From assembly GCA_942493315.1 (NCBI GenBank), contig OW818690.1, positions 2,480,001-2,544,000 on the forward strand: DNA of 64,000 nucleotides, given 5' to 3'. Below the pieces are notes generated by a model that did no database searches, had not been told where the DNA came from, and saw only the letters and a program-made list of their open reading frames with translations. The stretch is from UBA5429 sp942493315 (GTDB taxonomy: Bacteria > Bacteroidota > Bacteroidia > Bacteroidales > WCHB1-69). Positions 52,002-62,014 of this stretch are shown here, piece by piece (position 1 is the first letter of the stretch; each line of letters begins with the position of its first letter). A program made the position numbers and the translations under genes.

Positions 52002-52541
52002 ATGTCATTAGTCAATATTATTAAAACCAAATACCTAAATAACTATCTTCATAGTCATAAAATAGTAAGAAATAAAGAGATAGTATCTTTGGATGGGGCT
52101 AAGACGATAGGAATTATTTCAGAAATTACAGATGAGGATTCTTATAAACATATTTATTCCCTTTTTACGAAGCTTCAAAATCTTCAAAAAACAGTTTGGT
52201 TGATGTGTTATGTGGATCAAAAAGAGGTTCCTTATTACTGTTTACAACAATTAACTGCAGATTATTTTTCTAAAAAAAATCTCAATTGGTTTGGAAAACC
52301 CGATTTTGTTCAAATGAAAGATTTTTTATCGAAGGATTTTGATGTACTGATTGATTTAAACCAAAATAGCTTTTCCAGTATCACTTTTATGCTGGCTCAA
52401 ACCCATGCCAAATTTATTGTCGGATCTGTTCCCGAACACCAGCCATTTTATGATTTGTATATCAAAAGTGATGAAAGAAGTGATAAATTAGAATTGTTAA
52501 AAAATATCCACATTTATTCGAAAAAACTTACCGGCGAATGA
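52002..52541 (+). CDS. DUF6913 family protein
   Basis: 179 residues. Start at 52002 chosen because a tatttttg promoter box at about 51975 lies inside the longer frame. The family is restricted to Bacteroidota and has no known activity. Visible features: KTIGIISEITDEDSY, a KKNLNWFGKPDFVQMKDFLSKDFDVLIDLN block, and FIVGSVPEHQPFYDLYI. It overlaps dapA by 4 bases, an arrangement common in the phylum. Confidence 0.8.
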   Translation: MSLVNIIKTKYLNNYLHSHKIVRNKEIVSLDGAKTIGIISEITDEDSYKHIYSLFTKLQNLQKTVWLMCYVDQKEVPYYCLQQLTADYFSKKNLNWFGKPDFVQMKDFLSKDFDVLIDLNQNSFSSITFMLAQTHAKFIVGSVPEHQPFYDLYIKSDERSDKLELLKNIHIYSKKLTGE

Positions 52542-53419
52542 TAACAACCGACAAATTAAAAGGATTAGGAGTTGCCATGATCACTCCATTTACTAAAGAA
52601 GGTGCTATTGATGAAAAAGCATTGATTCTTTTAACTCATAATCTAATCGAAAATGGAGTTGATTATTTGGTTTTATTAGGAACAACTGCAGAAACCCCTA
52701 CATTAAACCATCAAGAACGCAATTTTGTCGTGAAAACTGTTGTTAGTGAAGCTCAAAAAAGAGTTCCTATTATTGTTGGAATCGCCAGTTATTCAACACA
52801 AGAAGTGATTGAAACCATTTATTCGACCGATTTTGAAGGAATAGATGCCATATTGTCTGTAACTCCTTACTATAACAAACCTTCACAAGAGGGTTTGTAT
52901 CAACATTTTAAAGTTATTTCAGAAGTATCACCTGTTCCGGTCATTCTGTATACCATAAAATCAAGAACAATGGTAAATATGGAATCCGAAACAACGCTTC
53001 GATTAGCTCAGTTACCCAATATTATCGGTGTTAAGGAAGCTTCCGGAAACCTGAATCAGATTATGAAAATTATCAAACATAAACCGGATGATTTTGTGGT
53101 TATTTCAGGTGATGATGCCATAACATTACCATTATTGGCTGTCGGAATAGATGGATTGATTTCAGTGGTTGCAAATGCTTATCCTAAACAAATGGTCGAA
53201 ATGGTACATTGTGCTATGAATAACCAATTTGATAAAGCAAAAGTGATTCATAATCAAGTGCTTGATATTACTCAAGCCTGTTTTAAAGAGGGAAGCCCTT
53301 CCGGAATTAAAGCTTTAATGTCTATCCAAAATAAAATCGAAAATGTGCTAAGATTGCCTTTAATGCCCGTTTCCGATTCACTTTATCAGTTTTTTAAAGA
53401 AAACCAACTAAAACCATGA
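52538..53419 (+). CDS. dapA: 4-hydroxy-tetrahydrodipicolinate synthase
   Basis: 293 residues. TIM-barrel family; the TPYYNKPSQEGLYQHF block carries the catalytic Tyr and NIIGVKEASGNLNQ the Schiff-base Lys. GTTAETPTLN near residue 45 binds pyruvate. It catalyses the first committed step to lysine and diaminopimelate. It overlaps both neighbours by 4 bases. Confidence 0.95.
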   Translation: MITTDKLKGLGVAMITPFTKEGAIDEKALILLTHNLIENGVDYLVLLGTTAETPTLNHQERNFVVKTVVSEAQKRVPIIVGIASYSTQEVIETIYSTDFEGIDAILSVTPYYNKPSQEGLYQHFKVISEVSPVPVILYTIKSRTMVNMESETTLRLAQLPNIIGVKEASGNLNQIMKIIKHKPDDFVVISGDDAITLPLLAVGIDGLISVVANAYPKQMVEMVHCAMNNQFDKAKVIHNQVLDITQACFKEGSPSGIKALMSIQNKIENVLRLPLMPVSDSLYQFFKENQLKP

Positions 53420-55143
53420 AAAAAATAGTATTTCTAATCCTTATATTCTTTTCTTTTTTAACCATTTTCGCTCAGTCCAATCATTCTGAATTACGACGAA
53501 TTATTCAAAATAATCCGGGTGTTTATGTCGATGTTGTTGTAAATTCTAAAGAGGAAGTTCAAAAATTGATGCATCATTTTTCTATCGAAAAAAGCGATGT
53601 TAAAAAAGTGGATGATCAATTCTATGTAAAAATCTGGTTGACAAATATTTACATTGATCAATTTATTGAAACCGAAATACCTTATCAAATTGATTATAAG
53701 TCAATGGAAAGTGATAATAATACGAAAGCATGGACCATGGCAACAACTGTGGATCAGATGGCGTCATGGAACAGATATCCTACTTATTCTGTCTATTTAC
53801 AAATGATGAGTAATTTTCAAACGAACTTTCCCAATTTATGCTCTATTGATACTATTTTAGCTAATACAACAAGAAATCATGCCATTTTAGCAGCACATAT
53901 CACTAATCCTAATAGTGAGAACCAAAATAAACCCGCTTTTTTGTATTCAGCTTGTATGCATGGGGACGAAATTTGCGGATATACCAATCTATTACGGTTA
54001 ATCGATTATATTTTAAATAATCCTAACGATTCTGTCGTGCAAAAAATTCTCAATAATGTTGAATTGTATATTTGTCCATTGGAAAATCCGGATGGAACTT
54101 TCCCCTTTAATAATAATTCTGTATCCAATTCTGTTCGTTCAAATTATGCAGGTTACGATTTAAATAGAAGTTATCCCGACGCTGGCAATACTAATGAACC
54201 TACAGTGAATATTGCTGAGATTAATGCCATGTTATCTTTTATTGATACCAAATCAATCATGATGTCTGCTAATTTTCACGGAGGAGCTGAGTTGTATAAT
54301 TATGCATGGGATTCATGGACATCCTCACAAATTGAACATCCGGATACCCCTTGGTGGCTCTATATTGGAGATCATTTTGTGGATACACTTAGAGTTTATT
54401 CACCAACCACTTATTTTACAGGAGAAGGCTCTGTTGGCAGTGTAACTAATGGAGGTGACTGGTATGTTGTATCAGGATCAAAATTAGATTGTTTAAACTA
54501 TTACCATCAATGTCGGGATGTGACCATAGAGATTGCATCAGAAAAAAAAACGGATTCAAATCAATTACCCAACTATTGGAACTATCTACACAGATCATTG
54601 CTGCACTATATTGTCGAATCAACGTATGGGTTTTCAGGAATTGTAACCGATACAGTTTCACATGAACCGATCCAAAGTTTGATTTTTGTCAATACTCATG
54701 ATAACAATCAGTCTTCTACGTTTTCTCATGCTGAAACAGGTAAATACTTTAGACCCATAAAAGGGGGAAATTACTCTGTTTCATTCAGTGCTGTAGGGTA
54801 TAAATCCAAAACGATCAATATAAATTGTGCTGATGGTGCTTTGTATAATTTGAATGTTGAATTGGTGCCCAATAATTTTTCAGTTGCTGAGTCCAATTTA
54901 GATAATCAAATTCTGCTTTTCCCAAATCCAGCTAAAAATATACTGAACATCACTTTTGATGATCAGCTTCAAGGCGAAAAGTTGGTAAGTTTATATGCAA
55001 TTAATGGCAGTTTCATTACATCAGAAAGAACTCAAAATTCGGAACTTATGGTTGATGTAACCCAAATTCCAAAAGGTGTTTATTTTGTAAAAATTGATAT
55101 TGGAACAGAAACGATTTTGAAAAAAGTAGTTATTTTTAAGTAA
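53416..55143 (+). CDS. Secreted M14 zinc carboxypeptidase with type IX sorting domain
   Basis: 575 residues. Signal peptide 1-19 (FLILIFFSFLTIFAQ). M14 domain with zinc ligands H182 and E185 in CMHGDEICG and H288 in NFHGGAELYNY, the CPLENPDGT motif, and catalytic E372 in TIEIASEKK. A carboxypeptidase-regulatory-like beta-sandwich follows (about 405-480). The last 75 residues are a Por sorting domain (LLFPNPAKNILNITF ... IPKGVYFVKIDIG). It should be secreted and surface-attached. Confidence 0.9.
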   Translation: MKKIVFLILIFFSFLTIFAQSNHSELRRIIQNNPGVYVDVVVNSKEEVQKLMHHFSIEKSDVKKVDDQFYVKIWLTNIYIDQFIETEIPYQIDYKSMESDNNTKAWTMATTVDQMASWNRYPTYSVYLQMMSNFQTNFPNLCSIDTILANTTRNHAILAAHITNPNSENQNKPAFLYSACMHGDEICGYTNLLRLIDYILNNPNDSVVQKILNNVELYICPLENPDGTFPFNNNSVSNSVRSNYAGYDLNRSYPDAGNTNEPTVNIAEINAMLSFIDTKSIMMSANFHGGAELYNYAWDSWTSSQIEHPDTPWWLYIGDHFVDTLRVYSPTTYFTGEGSVGSVTNGGDWYVVSGSKLDCLNYYHQCRDVTIEIASEKKTDSNQLPNYWNYLHRSLLHYIVESTYGFSGIVTDTVSHEPIQSLIFVNTHDNNQSSTFSHAETGKYFRPIKGGNYSVSFSAVGYKSKTININCADGALYNLNVELVPNNFSVAESNLDNQILLFPNPAKNILNITFDDQLQGEKLVSLYAINGSFITSERTQNSELMVDVTQIPKGVYFVKIDIGTETILKKVVIFK

Positions 55144-55476
55144 CCTTTCGCCCTTAGCCTTTCGTCTTAATAGCACACTGATGACACTGATTAAACAGAT
55201 GACCACAGATTAGAAATAAGCTAATTTGAAATTAAACCAAAATCAAGTATTATAGCTAGATAATTCAAAAAAAATTATTTCACAATGTTACACAGTGTTG
55301 AATGATGTTTCACAGTGTTAATTTATCCTAACTTTTTAATTTTAATACACTTTGGAACACAATATAACACAGTGGGACGCTACTATCCAAAAAAATAAAA
55401 TTTAATGAATTACTTTTTAATTTCTTAAATCCCTTTAGCCCTTAGCCCTTAGCCCTTAGCCCTTAGCCCTTAGCCT
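55144..55476. repeat. Heptamer tract and cacagtgtt repeats between convergent genes
   Basis: Begins with 7-mers cctttcg, cccttag, cctttcg, tcttaat (55145-55171) directly after the stop codon. Then comes a common intergenic phrase (cactgatgacactgattaaa), and near 55285-55375 four cacagtg/cacaatg phrases. It ends with a perfect run of cccttag 7-mers (55436-55470) abutting the next gene. Confidence 0.75.
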
Positions 55477-56910
55477 TTATTTCCCGGATCCTTTCAATAC
55501 GATCAAAGCTGTGTAAATCAGAATTTTAAAGTCCATTTGAAGAGACATATTATCTAAGTATAAAATATCCCATTTTAAGCGTTCAACCATCTCATCCACA
55601 TTTTCAGCATATCCAAACTTCACTTGTCCCCAGGAAGTCATGCCTGGTTTGATGGTCATCAAAAGTTTGTAGTATGGTGCAACTTTAACAATTTGATCGA
55701 TATAATATTGTCGCTCAGGACGAGGACCTACTAATGACATATCTCCTTTTAAAACATTGAAAAACTGAGGAATCTCATCTAAACGGGATTTTCTCATGAA
55801 TTTTCCGAAATTGGTAATTCTGGAATCCGTTTTGCTCGATAATTGAGGTGTCCCCACTTCAGCATTCACCACCATTGATCTGAATTTGATGATTTTAAAA
55901 GTTTTCCCCATCAACCCAATTCTCTCTTGAGTGTAAAATATGGGTCCTTTTGAAGTTATTTTTACCCCAATAATTAAAAATAAGTACAATGGGGATAGTA
56001 TGATAATAGCAATTAAAGATAAAAAAATATCTGTGACCCTTTTCAGTTGTTGTTGAAATGGTGTTAGTTTTTCATGTGAAATTAAAATCAGTGGTTCTTG
56101 TAAAACATTAGATGTTTTGATATTACCTAAAATATAATCTTGCGTTAAAGGGATAATTTTTAACACCAAATTACGGGTATATCCAACAGTGGAAATGATC
56201 GTGTCAATATGTTTCCTTTTCCCGTTTTGAACCGCAAGAATTAACTCATCCACTTGATATTGCTGAATCAGATTGGTCAGATCTTCCATAGTACCCAAAC
56301 ATGGGATTTTTTCAGAAATAATATGATCCGTTTCATCTGGAACAGTCACATATCCAACGATATATTTTGCGGCAGATTTGTCTTGTTTAGTGATATTCAA
56401 ATAGGTATTCAAAGCATTTTGATCACTACCTACAATAATCGTATTAAATCCAATTTTCCCGTTTGAAATTTTTGTATTGATGATTGTTGTTATCGTGACT
56501 TTTGGAATGTACGTCAAAAGAAATTGAAGAGAAAAATAGAGTAGAAAATATTTTACTAATTCAATTTGTCTGATATTTTCATTGGTCACCTGATCATCAA
56601 GTATAAATAAAAAGAAAAATATTATAGAGCCTAAAAGCGAGATCCAAAACGTGAGTCCAAATTCCTGAATCCTTGATTTTTTATATAATTTCGTATAATA
56701 ACCTGATAAGGCGTAGAAAAAAAGCCAAACAGGAACTACAAACATGATCCCATAATATAAGTTAGGATCTAAAAGAACCGAATCTGTGAAATTAGGATAG
56801 AAAAAAGGATTTATATTGTATTTTCTATAAATAAAAAATAAAAACCAGGCTATGAGAGATCCGAAAAAATCAAAGAATATGTAAGAAAAAAAGAGTTTAT
56901 TTCTATTCAT
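55477..56910 (-). CDS. Polyprenyl glycosylphosphotransferase (exopolysaccharide initiation)
   Basis: 477 residues. Four to five N-terminal membrane helices (about 1-135), a Rossmann-like middle (150-260), then the bacterial sugar transferase domain: KRVTDIFLSLIAIIILSPLYL, RIGLMGKTFKIIKFRSM, SRLDEIPQFFNVLKGDMSLVGPRPE. It transfers a sugar phosphate to undecaprenyl phosphate at the inner membrane to begin polysaccharide synthesis. The sugar is unknown. The stop codon region is next to a cccttag heptamer run. Confidence 0.92.
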   Translation of the reverse strand: MNRNKLFFSYIFFDFFGSLIAWFLFFIYRKYNINPFFYPNFTDSVLLDPNLYYGIMFVVPVWLFFYALSGYYTKLYKKSRIQEFGLTFWISLLGSIIFFFLFILDDQVTNENIRQIELVKYFLLYFSLQFLLTYIPKVTITTIINTKISNGKIGFNTIIVGSDQNALNTYLNITKQDKSAAKYIVGYVTVPDETDHIISEKIPCLGTMEDLTNLIQQYQVDELILAVQNGKRKHIDTIISTVGYTRNLVLKIIPLTQDYILGNIKTSNVLQEPLILISHEKLTPFQQQLKRVTDIFLSLIAIIILSPLYLFLIIGVKITSKGPIFYTQERIGLMGKTFKIIKFRSMVVNAEVGTPQLSSKTDSRITNFGKFMRKSRLDEIPQFFNVLKGDMSLVGPRPERQYYIDQIVKVAPYYKLLMTIKPGMTSWGQVKFGYAENVDEMVERLKWDILYLDNMSLQMDFKILIYTALIVLKGSGK

Positions 56911-56912
56911 AT

Positions 56913-57821
56913 TTATTCAAATGTGATCAATTTGACATTGTCAAAACAGAAATTGGTAACACTGCTATTTAACCGGTTTCCTGTCATTACTAATTCAACT
57001 CCAATATAGGCTGCAGAGGAAGTATAATCCGTTAAAGTACTGGTTAGATTGATATAGATTTTTTTCCATTCGCCGTTCGTAGAGCGAAGCGAAACCAATG
57101 GAACCGGAGTAATTGCTCCTGTTGCTGTATGTACAAATAATTGGATATCAATATTATTCTCACATTTGTATTCCATTTCCCAAAAGGTATAATTACCGCT
57201 TCCTTTTAAATAATACTTAGGACTTTTGATATCAAAATAAGTAGAATCCACGAGTGTAATTTTCCCTATGGTTCTGTTCTCTTCTTTTGTTACAATCATG
57301 TTTACACCATCAGCATCAATACTTGTAAATTCAGTGCTTTGTTCAAAAGTTTCTAATAATGGGAATTTAATACCTGAAGCATATTGGAATTTGATATTGC
57401 GATCTGATAATAAGTAGTTTTGTTCACGATTCATGTAATAAGTTGTTTTAAACGGTTCCAAGAAAGGATAAACCGGAATCATTGTTGAAACACCATTTAA
57501 TCGAATACCGGGTACAATTTGTACAAAATTTGAATCGGTATAATTGGGAAGAACAGGGATTTTACAGGGAAGCTCCCAACATCCTAAGTTCTTACCATTG
57601 AAATAAACCCATACATCTTTGAAATTCTGAGATGCAATTGCATCCAATTCAATTTCCCCATACGATTCGTCCTGATCACTATTAAACTGACTGACATCGA
57701 CGCAGTTTTGTAAATCTTCTTTCGTTATGATTAAATAAGCCGGAGTTAAGTCCTGATCATCACATGATGCGAAAAATAGTGAAATGATCGTAATTAAAAC
57801 TAAAATGTATCTTTTTTTCAT
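56913..57821 (-). CDS. Lipoprotein, Bacteroidota-specific, unknown function
   Basis: 302 residues with a lipoprotein signal peptide (LVLITIISLFFASC). Body is beta-rich, with NFKDVWVYFNGKNLGCWELPCKIPVLP and a C-terminal NDVELVMTGN-like strand set (AAYIGVELVMTGNRLNSSVTNFCFDNVKLI). It ends 2 bases before the glycosylphosphotransferase, suggesting co-transcription and a link to polysaccharide export. Confidence 0.75.
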   Translation of the reverse strand: MKKRYILVLITIISLFFASCDDQDLTPAYLIITKEDLQNCVDVSQFNSDQDESYGEIELDAIASQNFKDVWVYFNGKNLGCWELPCKIPVLPNYTDSNFVQIVPGIRLNGVSTMIPVYPFLEPFKTTYYMNREQNYLLSDRNIKFQYASGIKFPLLETFEQSTEFTSIDADGVNMIVTKEENRTIGKITLVDSTYFDIKSPKYYLKGSGNYTFWEMEYKCENNIDIQLFVHTATGAITPVPLVSLRSTNGEWKKIYINLTSTLTDYTSSAAYIGVELVMTGNRLNSSVTNFCFDNVKLITFE

Positions 57822-57972
57822 ACTATTTGAACGATGGAGATATATAATTATTTTAGAATGTTGATATTGTTGATAAATAATTTTTGATTTTTAACAGGCT
57901 ACAAAAGTATGAAAAAAAACCGTATTTCTCTAGTTTGTTTTTTTATGTATATTTGCAAAAAAAATCTATAAT

Positions 57973-58617
57973 ATGGATTATTTACAAGGTGCCAAAAAAG
58001 GGTTGATAGCCATTCTTAAAAATAAAGGAATACATGATAGTCATGTTCTGAATGCTTTTGATAAAGTGGATAGACATCTTTTTGTGGAGTCGTTCCTATG
58101 GCCTCATGTTTATGAAGATATTGCTTTACAAATACATTGCGACCAAACAATATCACAACCTTATACGGTGGCTTTTCAAAGTGAACTTTTACAAGTTAAA
58201 AAAGGAGATAAAATTTTGGAAATTGGTACCGGATCAGGTTTTCAAGCAGCTATTTTGAGTGCTATGGGAGCTAAAGTGTATTCTATTGAACGTCAATATG
58301 ACTTATATAAAAAGACTAAAAAATTATTGGAAACTATTGACTATAAAATTATTACAGTTTTTGGAGATGGTTTTGAAGGATTGCCCAAATATGCCCCTTA
58401 CGATAAAATGATTGTTACTTGTGGAGCTCCCAATGTACCAACAACACTTTTAAATCAATTGCAAATTGGGGGTGTTATTGTGATTCCTGTGGGAGATGAA
58501 AATCAAATTATGAAAAGAATTACAAAAGTGGATGAATATACTTATCAAGAGGAGCAATTCGGTGATTTTGTTTTCGTTCCCATGTTACAAAACAAAACCG
58601 GATCAGAAAGTTTTTAA
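57973..58617 (+). CDS. pcm: Protein-L-isoaspartate O-methyltransferase
   Basis: 214 residues. S-adenosylmethionine site LEIGTGSGFQAAILS and the DQTISQPYTVAFQ motif near residue 60 are typical of Pcm. It repairs isoaspartyl residues in aged proteins. A tatatttg promoter box is at 57948. It overlaps the convergent gene by 4 bases. Confidence 0.93.
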   Translation: MDYLQGAKKGLIAILKNKGIHDSHVLNAFDKVDRHLFVESFLWPHVYEDIALQIHCDQTISQPYTVAFQSELLQVKKGDKILEIGTGSGFQAAILSAMGAKVYSIERQYDLYKKTKKLLETIDYKIITVFGDGFEGLPKYAPYDKMIVTCGAPNVPTTLLNQLQIGGVIVIPVGDENQIMKRITKVDEYTYQEEQFGDFVFVPMLQNKTGSESF

Positions 58618-60071
58618 TTATCTCTTCCTACTTCCAATGGATTCTTTTCCTTTTCTTCCTTTTGAAATAGTTGAATAAGTAAGATTGGAAGGGATTTATC
58701 CAATGCAGGTGGATACCTCATGTATAATGTACCATCCGGTGAAAATAACAGATATTCAGGCAATGAATAGATCTCCATCTGATTTAACCACATATAGTTG
58801 TTGTTGAAATGGACAAATTCCCAATCAAACTGTTTGTATTTTTTCTTAAACTGAATAAATTTTGTTGGGTCAGCATCTACAGAAACACTTACAAAAACAA
58901 TATCATCCTTATAGGCTTTTTGTAATTCTTCAATAATCATCATCTCTTTAATACAATCCACACACTGAGTTGTGAAAAATTGATAAAAAACCCATTTTCC
59001 TTTAAAATCGTTTGGATTAAATTTTGATCCATTGGCATATCTAAAATCAAATTTCTCCACTTTAATTCCCTGCTCAAACTTAGTGACTTTATTCAATGCA
59101 TTTTCTGCAATCTTTTTGTGCTCTGAAAATTTGGTATTTTTAATAATGTGCTGCAATAATTTGACCACATTTAGCTGTTCAAAATTTTCATTTCCAATAA
59201 ATTGACTTAAATTTTTAATGATCACCAATTCCCTTAAACGTTCATTGACCAATGAATAATCTTTACCAATTTCATTAAAAAGGGTCAGATAATCACATTT
59301 AATATTGATGGCATCATCTAAAACATTTTTAGAAATTTTAGGAGATAAATATAAATAGTTGTCATAGTAATAGTTAAATAACGACATATATGCAGGATTG
59401 TCATATAGAATATAATCGTTATTGAAATATTTATCAAATGTCTTTTTTTGATTTTTGGTGTTTACGATCACCTCGATCTGTCCCAATGTATAATAAATAA
59501 ACGACAAATAAAAATTGGTTGGGTTGTATTCAATGGGGAAGTATTGACTCACTTCTAATTGTAAAGAATCAAAGTAATTATACGTTTTATTGTTGATTAT
59601 ATTTTTGATATGATTTTGAAGAATAGCTTCATAAAGGTATGAAAATTTCTGGATTTTAAAATTGAGATCATTGGTGTCTAAAAGATTAGGCTTGATTTCA
59701 ATGTAGGCATTTTCATCCATGGGATTAAAGAGCGCGAACGATTCTTTATCCATATTCAATTCAAATTTATATTGATAACCGGGGACTAAAAAAAGTTCGG
59801 AAGAAGAGGTGTTGATCTCAATTTTAGTAAGTTGTACTCCGGATGCTTTATATGAAAGTTGGAATTTACCGTTTGCATCAATCTTTGTACTGGCAACCAA
59901 AATGGGAGTAAAAGTGATGTAATCGGAATAATTGATGATTCTAATCTCATAATTGGCTGCAAAAGGAGCTGTCCCATCAATGGTAATCTCTTTTGGTTTT
60001 TGTGCCCAAACCAATGGAAAACAAAAAAGAGCCCAGACCAATAACAATTGAGATTTCCGGTTTTGTATCAT
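58614..60071 (-). CDS. Exported thioredoxin-fold protein (TlpA/AhpC-like)
   Basis: 485 residues. Signal peptide (LLLVWALFCFPLVWAQ), a long N-terminal region (30-330) without a known domain, and a C-terminal thioredoxin-like domain with the redox-active pair in TTQCVDC (C370 and C373) followed by VFVSVSVDADPTKFIQFKKKY. Such proteins reduce periplasmic substrates or are involved in nutrient stress in Bacteroidota. Start overlaps the end of coaD by 4 bases. Confidence 0.85.
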   Translation of the reverse strand: MIQNRKSQLLLVWALFCFPLVWAQKPKEITIDGTAPFAANYEIRIINYSDYITFTPILVASTKIDANGKFQLSYKASGVQLTKIEINTSSSELFLVPGYQYKFELNMDKESFALFNPMDENAYIEIKPNLLDTNDLNFKIQKFSYLYEAILQNHIKNIINNKTYNYFDSLQLEVSQYFPIEYNPTNFYLSFIYYTLGQIEVIVNTKNQKKTFDKYFNNDYILYDNPAYMSLFNYYYDNYLYLSPKISKNVLDDAINIKCDYLTLFNEIGKDYSLVNERLRELVIIKNLSQFIGNENFEQLNVVKLLQHIIKNTKFSEHKKIAENALNKVTKFEQGIKVEKFDFRYANGSKFNPNDFKGKWVFYQFFTTQCVDCIKEMMIIEELQKAYKDDIVFVSVSVDADPTKFIQFKKKYKQFDWEFVHFNNNYMWLNQMEIYSLPEYLLFSPDGTLYMRYPPALDKSLPILLIQLFQKEEKEKNPLEVGRDN

Positions 60072-60526
60072 AAAGAGATATTTAAATGATCCGGAATTAG
60101 ATGTTGAACAGATCCTTTGTTTTTCAAAAGATCTCTTACTATAGTAGAGGAAATGTGAGATAATTCCGGTTTGGTCATCAAAAATACAGTTTCAATACCA
60201 AAAAGTTGCGCATTATTTTGTGCAAAATCCTTTTCATACTCAAAATCGATACTGTTTCTGATTCCTCTAATGATATATTGGGCTTTTTTATCGATGCAAT
60301 ATTTCCCAGTTAAACCTGAATAGGAATCGATCTCAATTTTAGAATCTTGAAAAACTTGAGCAATTTGGTTTTTCCGGGTTTCCAAACTGAAAAAGGGTTG
60401 TTTTTCGAGGTGAATCCCTATGGCAATGATGATTTTATCAAATAATGGAAGTGCACGATTGATGATATCAACATGTCCTTTGGTGATGGGGTCAAAAGAT
60501 CCTGGAAAAACTGCAATTTTCATCAT
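60068..60526 (-). CDS. coaD: Pantetheine-phosphate adenylyltransferase
   Basis: 152 residues (the second Met at 60523 gives the usual 151). The (T/H)xGH-type motif is in FPGSFDPITKGHVDII and the C-terminal motif is ISSTIVRDLLKNKG. It forms dephospho-CoA. A 5-base gap separates it from the Sua5-like gene. Confidence 0.95.
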   Translation of the reverse strand: MMKIAVFPGSFDPITKGHVDIINRALPLFDKIIIAIGIHLEKQPFFSLETRKNQIAQVFQDSKIEIDSYSGLTGKYCIDKKAQYIIRGIRNSIDFEYEKDFAQNNAQLFGIETVFLMTKPELSHISSTIVRDLLKNKGSVQHLIPDHLNISL

Positions 60527-60531
60527 TTTTT

Positions 60532-61095
60532 TTATTCTCTGACAACCACAAAATTGTAATCATCAATAAATTTAATTAATCTGGAGGGTTTAAGATCTTT
60601 AGCTTCATCATATTGTTCAGGGACAATATAATCAACGCGCTCTTTAATCACATTTGAAATATCATGAAAAGTCTGAGGGGCAGGCATTTCAGTGATGTTG
60701 GCAGAAGTAGAGATAATTGGTTTTCCAAATTGATGGATTAATTTTTGGCAAAATCTATTTTTTACTATTCTGATCGCAATGGTGCCATCAGAAGAGATCA
60801 ATTGTTCAGGTAAATTTTTTGCAGTTGGGTAGATGTAAGTTGTTGGCCTATAAGTATGAGCTAATAAATCCCAGGCAATAAGTGGAATTTTTGAAATATA
60901 TAATGGTAATTTGTTTTCATTATCAAGTAAAATAATTAAACTTTTCCGTTCATGTCTTTCCTTGATTTTGAATATTTTGTTAATAGCCTCAGGATTAGTT
61001 GCATCACACCCAAGTCCCCAAATTGTATCGGTAGGGTATAAGATCACTTTTCCCTGTTCTAAATATTCAATACATTTTTTAATTTCGGAGTCCAT
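60532..61095 (-). CDS. Threonylcarbamoyl-AMP synthase (Sua5/YrdC)
   Basis: 187 residues of the YrdC fold: ILYPTDTIWGLGCDATN, the KRHERKSL-type basic motif (IKERHERKSLIILL) and the conserved STSANITEMPAP. It makes the threonylcarbamoyl-AMP used for t6A37 in tRNA. The extra Sua5 domain is absent, so it is the short bacterial form. Confidence 0.92.
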   Translation of the reverse strand: MDSEIKKCIEYLEQGKVILYPTDTIWGLGCDATNPEAINKIFKIKERHERKSLIILLDNENKLPLYISKIPLIAWDLLAHTYRPTTYIYPTAKNLPEQLISSDGTIAIRIVKNRFCQKLIHQFGKPIISTSANITEMPAPQTFHDISNVIKERVDYIVPEQYDEAKDLKPSRLIKFIDDYNFVVVRE

Positions 61096-61214
61096 TTTTC
61101 TTTAACTTTTAGAATATCTTTAGTTTTGCAAAAATACTAAAAAAGATTCGTTGATTTATTCTACTTTTTATATTATTTTTTCGATTATTTTTGCACTTTT
61201 AATACTATATAATT

Positions 61215-62009
61215 ATGATCACTTACCAAAACAATAATTTTTTCCTAATTGCAGGACCTTGCGTAGTTGAAAACGAAGAGATTACCTATTCTATTGCACA
61301 AACCCTGAATGATCTTTGTAGAAAATATGAAATCCATTTTTTCTTCAAAGCATCCTACAAAAAAGCAAACCGCTCTTCATTGTTCTCCTTTACCGGAATT
61401 GGAGATAAGGAAGCTTTAGCCATTTTACAAAAAATTAAAACCGATTTTGAAATCCCTATCGTTACAGATGTTCATTCTGTGGAGGAAGTTGAATTAGCTG
61501 CTACAGTTGCTGATGTACTTCAAATTCCTGCTTTTTTATCCAGACAAACTGATTTAATTCAAGCAGCAGCAAAAACCGGAAAAATTATAAATATCAAAAA
61601 AGGTCAGTTTTTGTCACCTGATCAAATGAAGTTTGCCGTTGAAAAAGTGAGAAGTATGGGCAATCCTCAAGTGATGATTACAGAAAGAGGAACCTCTTTT
61701 GGCTACCATGATCTGATTATTGATTATAGAGGAATTAAAGAACTTAAAACCAATGAATGCCCTGTCGTTCTAGATTGTACACATTCATTACAAATTCCCA
61801 ATCAACCTGCAGGTGTTACAGGAGGAAGACCCGATTTAATTGAAATAATTGCCAAAGCCGGCATCGCAGTAGGTTTTGATGGGTTGTTCATTGAAACGCA
61901 TCCTGATCCTAAAAATGCCCTTTCTGATGGTGCAAATATGTTGCCATTACACGAATTGGAACCCCTTCTTATCCAATTATTGAAAATCAGATATGCAGTA
62001 ACCAATTAA
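61215..62009 (+). CDS. kdsA: 2-dehydro-3-deoxyphosphooctonate aldolase (KDO-8-P synthase)
   Basis: 264 residues. AGPCVVENEE at the start, FKASYKKANRSS and the MITERGTSFGYHDLIIDYRG block are typical; the TE/FD ligands for the metal-type class were not separated here. It makes KDO-8-P for lipopolysaccharide. The tatttttg at 61186 is a plausible promoter. It is followed 5 bases later by the membrane TPR gene. Confidence 0.95.
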   Translation: MITYQNNNFFLIAGPCVVENEEITYSIAQTLNDLCRKYEIHFFFKASYKKANRSSLFSFTGIGDKEALAILQKIKTDFEIPIVTDVHSVEEVELAATVADVLQIPAFLSRQTDLIQAAAKTGKIINIKKGQFLSPDQMKFAVEKVRSMGNPQVMITERGTSFGYHDLIIDYRGIKELKTNECPVVLDCTHSLQIPNQPAGVTGGRPDLIEIIAKAGIAVGFDGLFIETHPDPKNALSDGANMLPLHELEPLLIQLLKIRYAVTN

Positions 62010-62014
62010 TAAAA

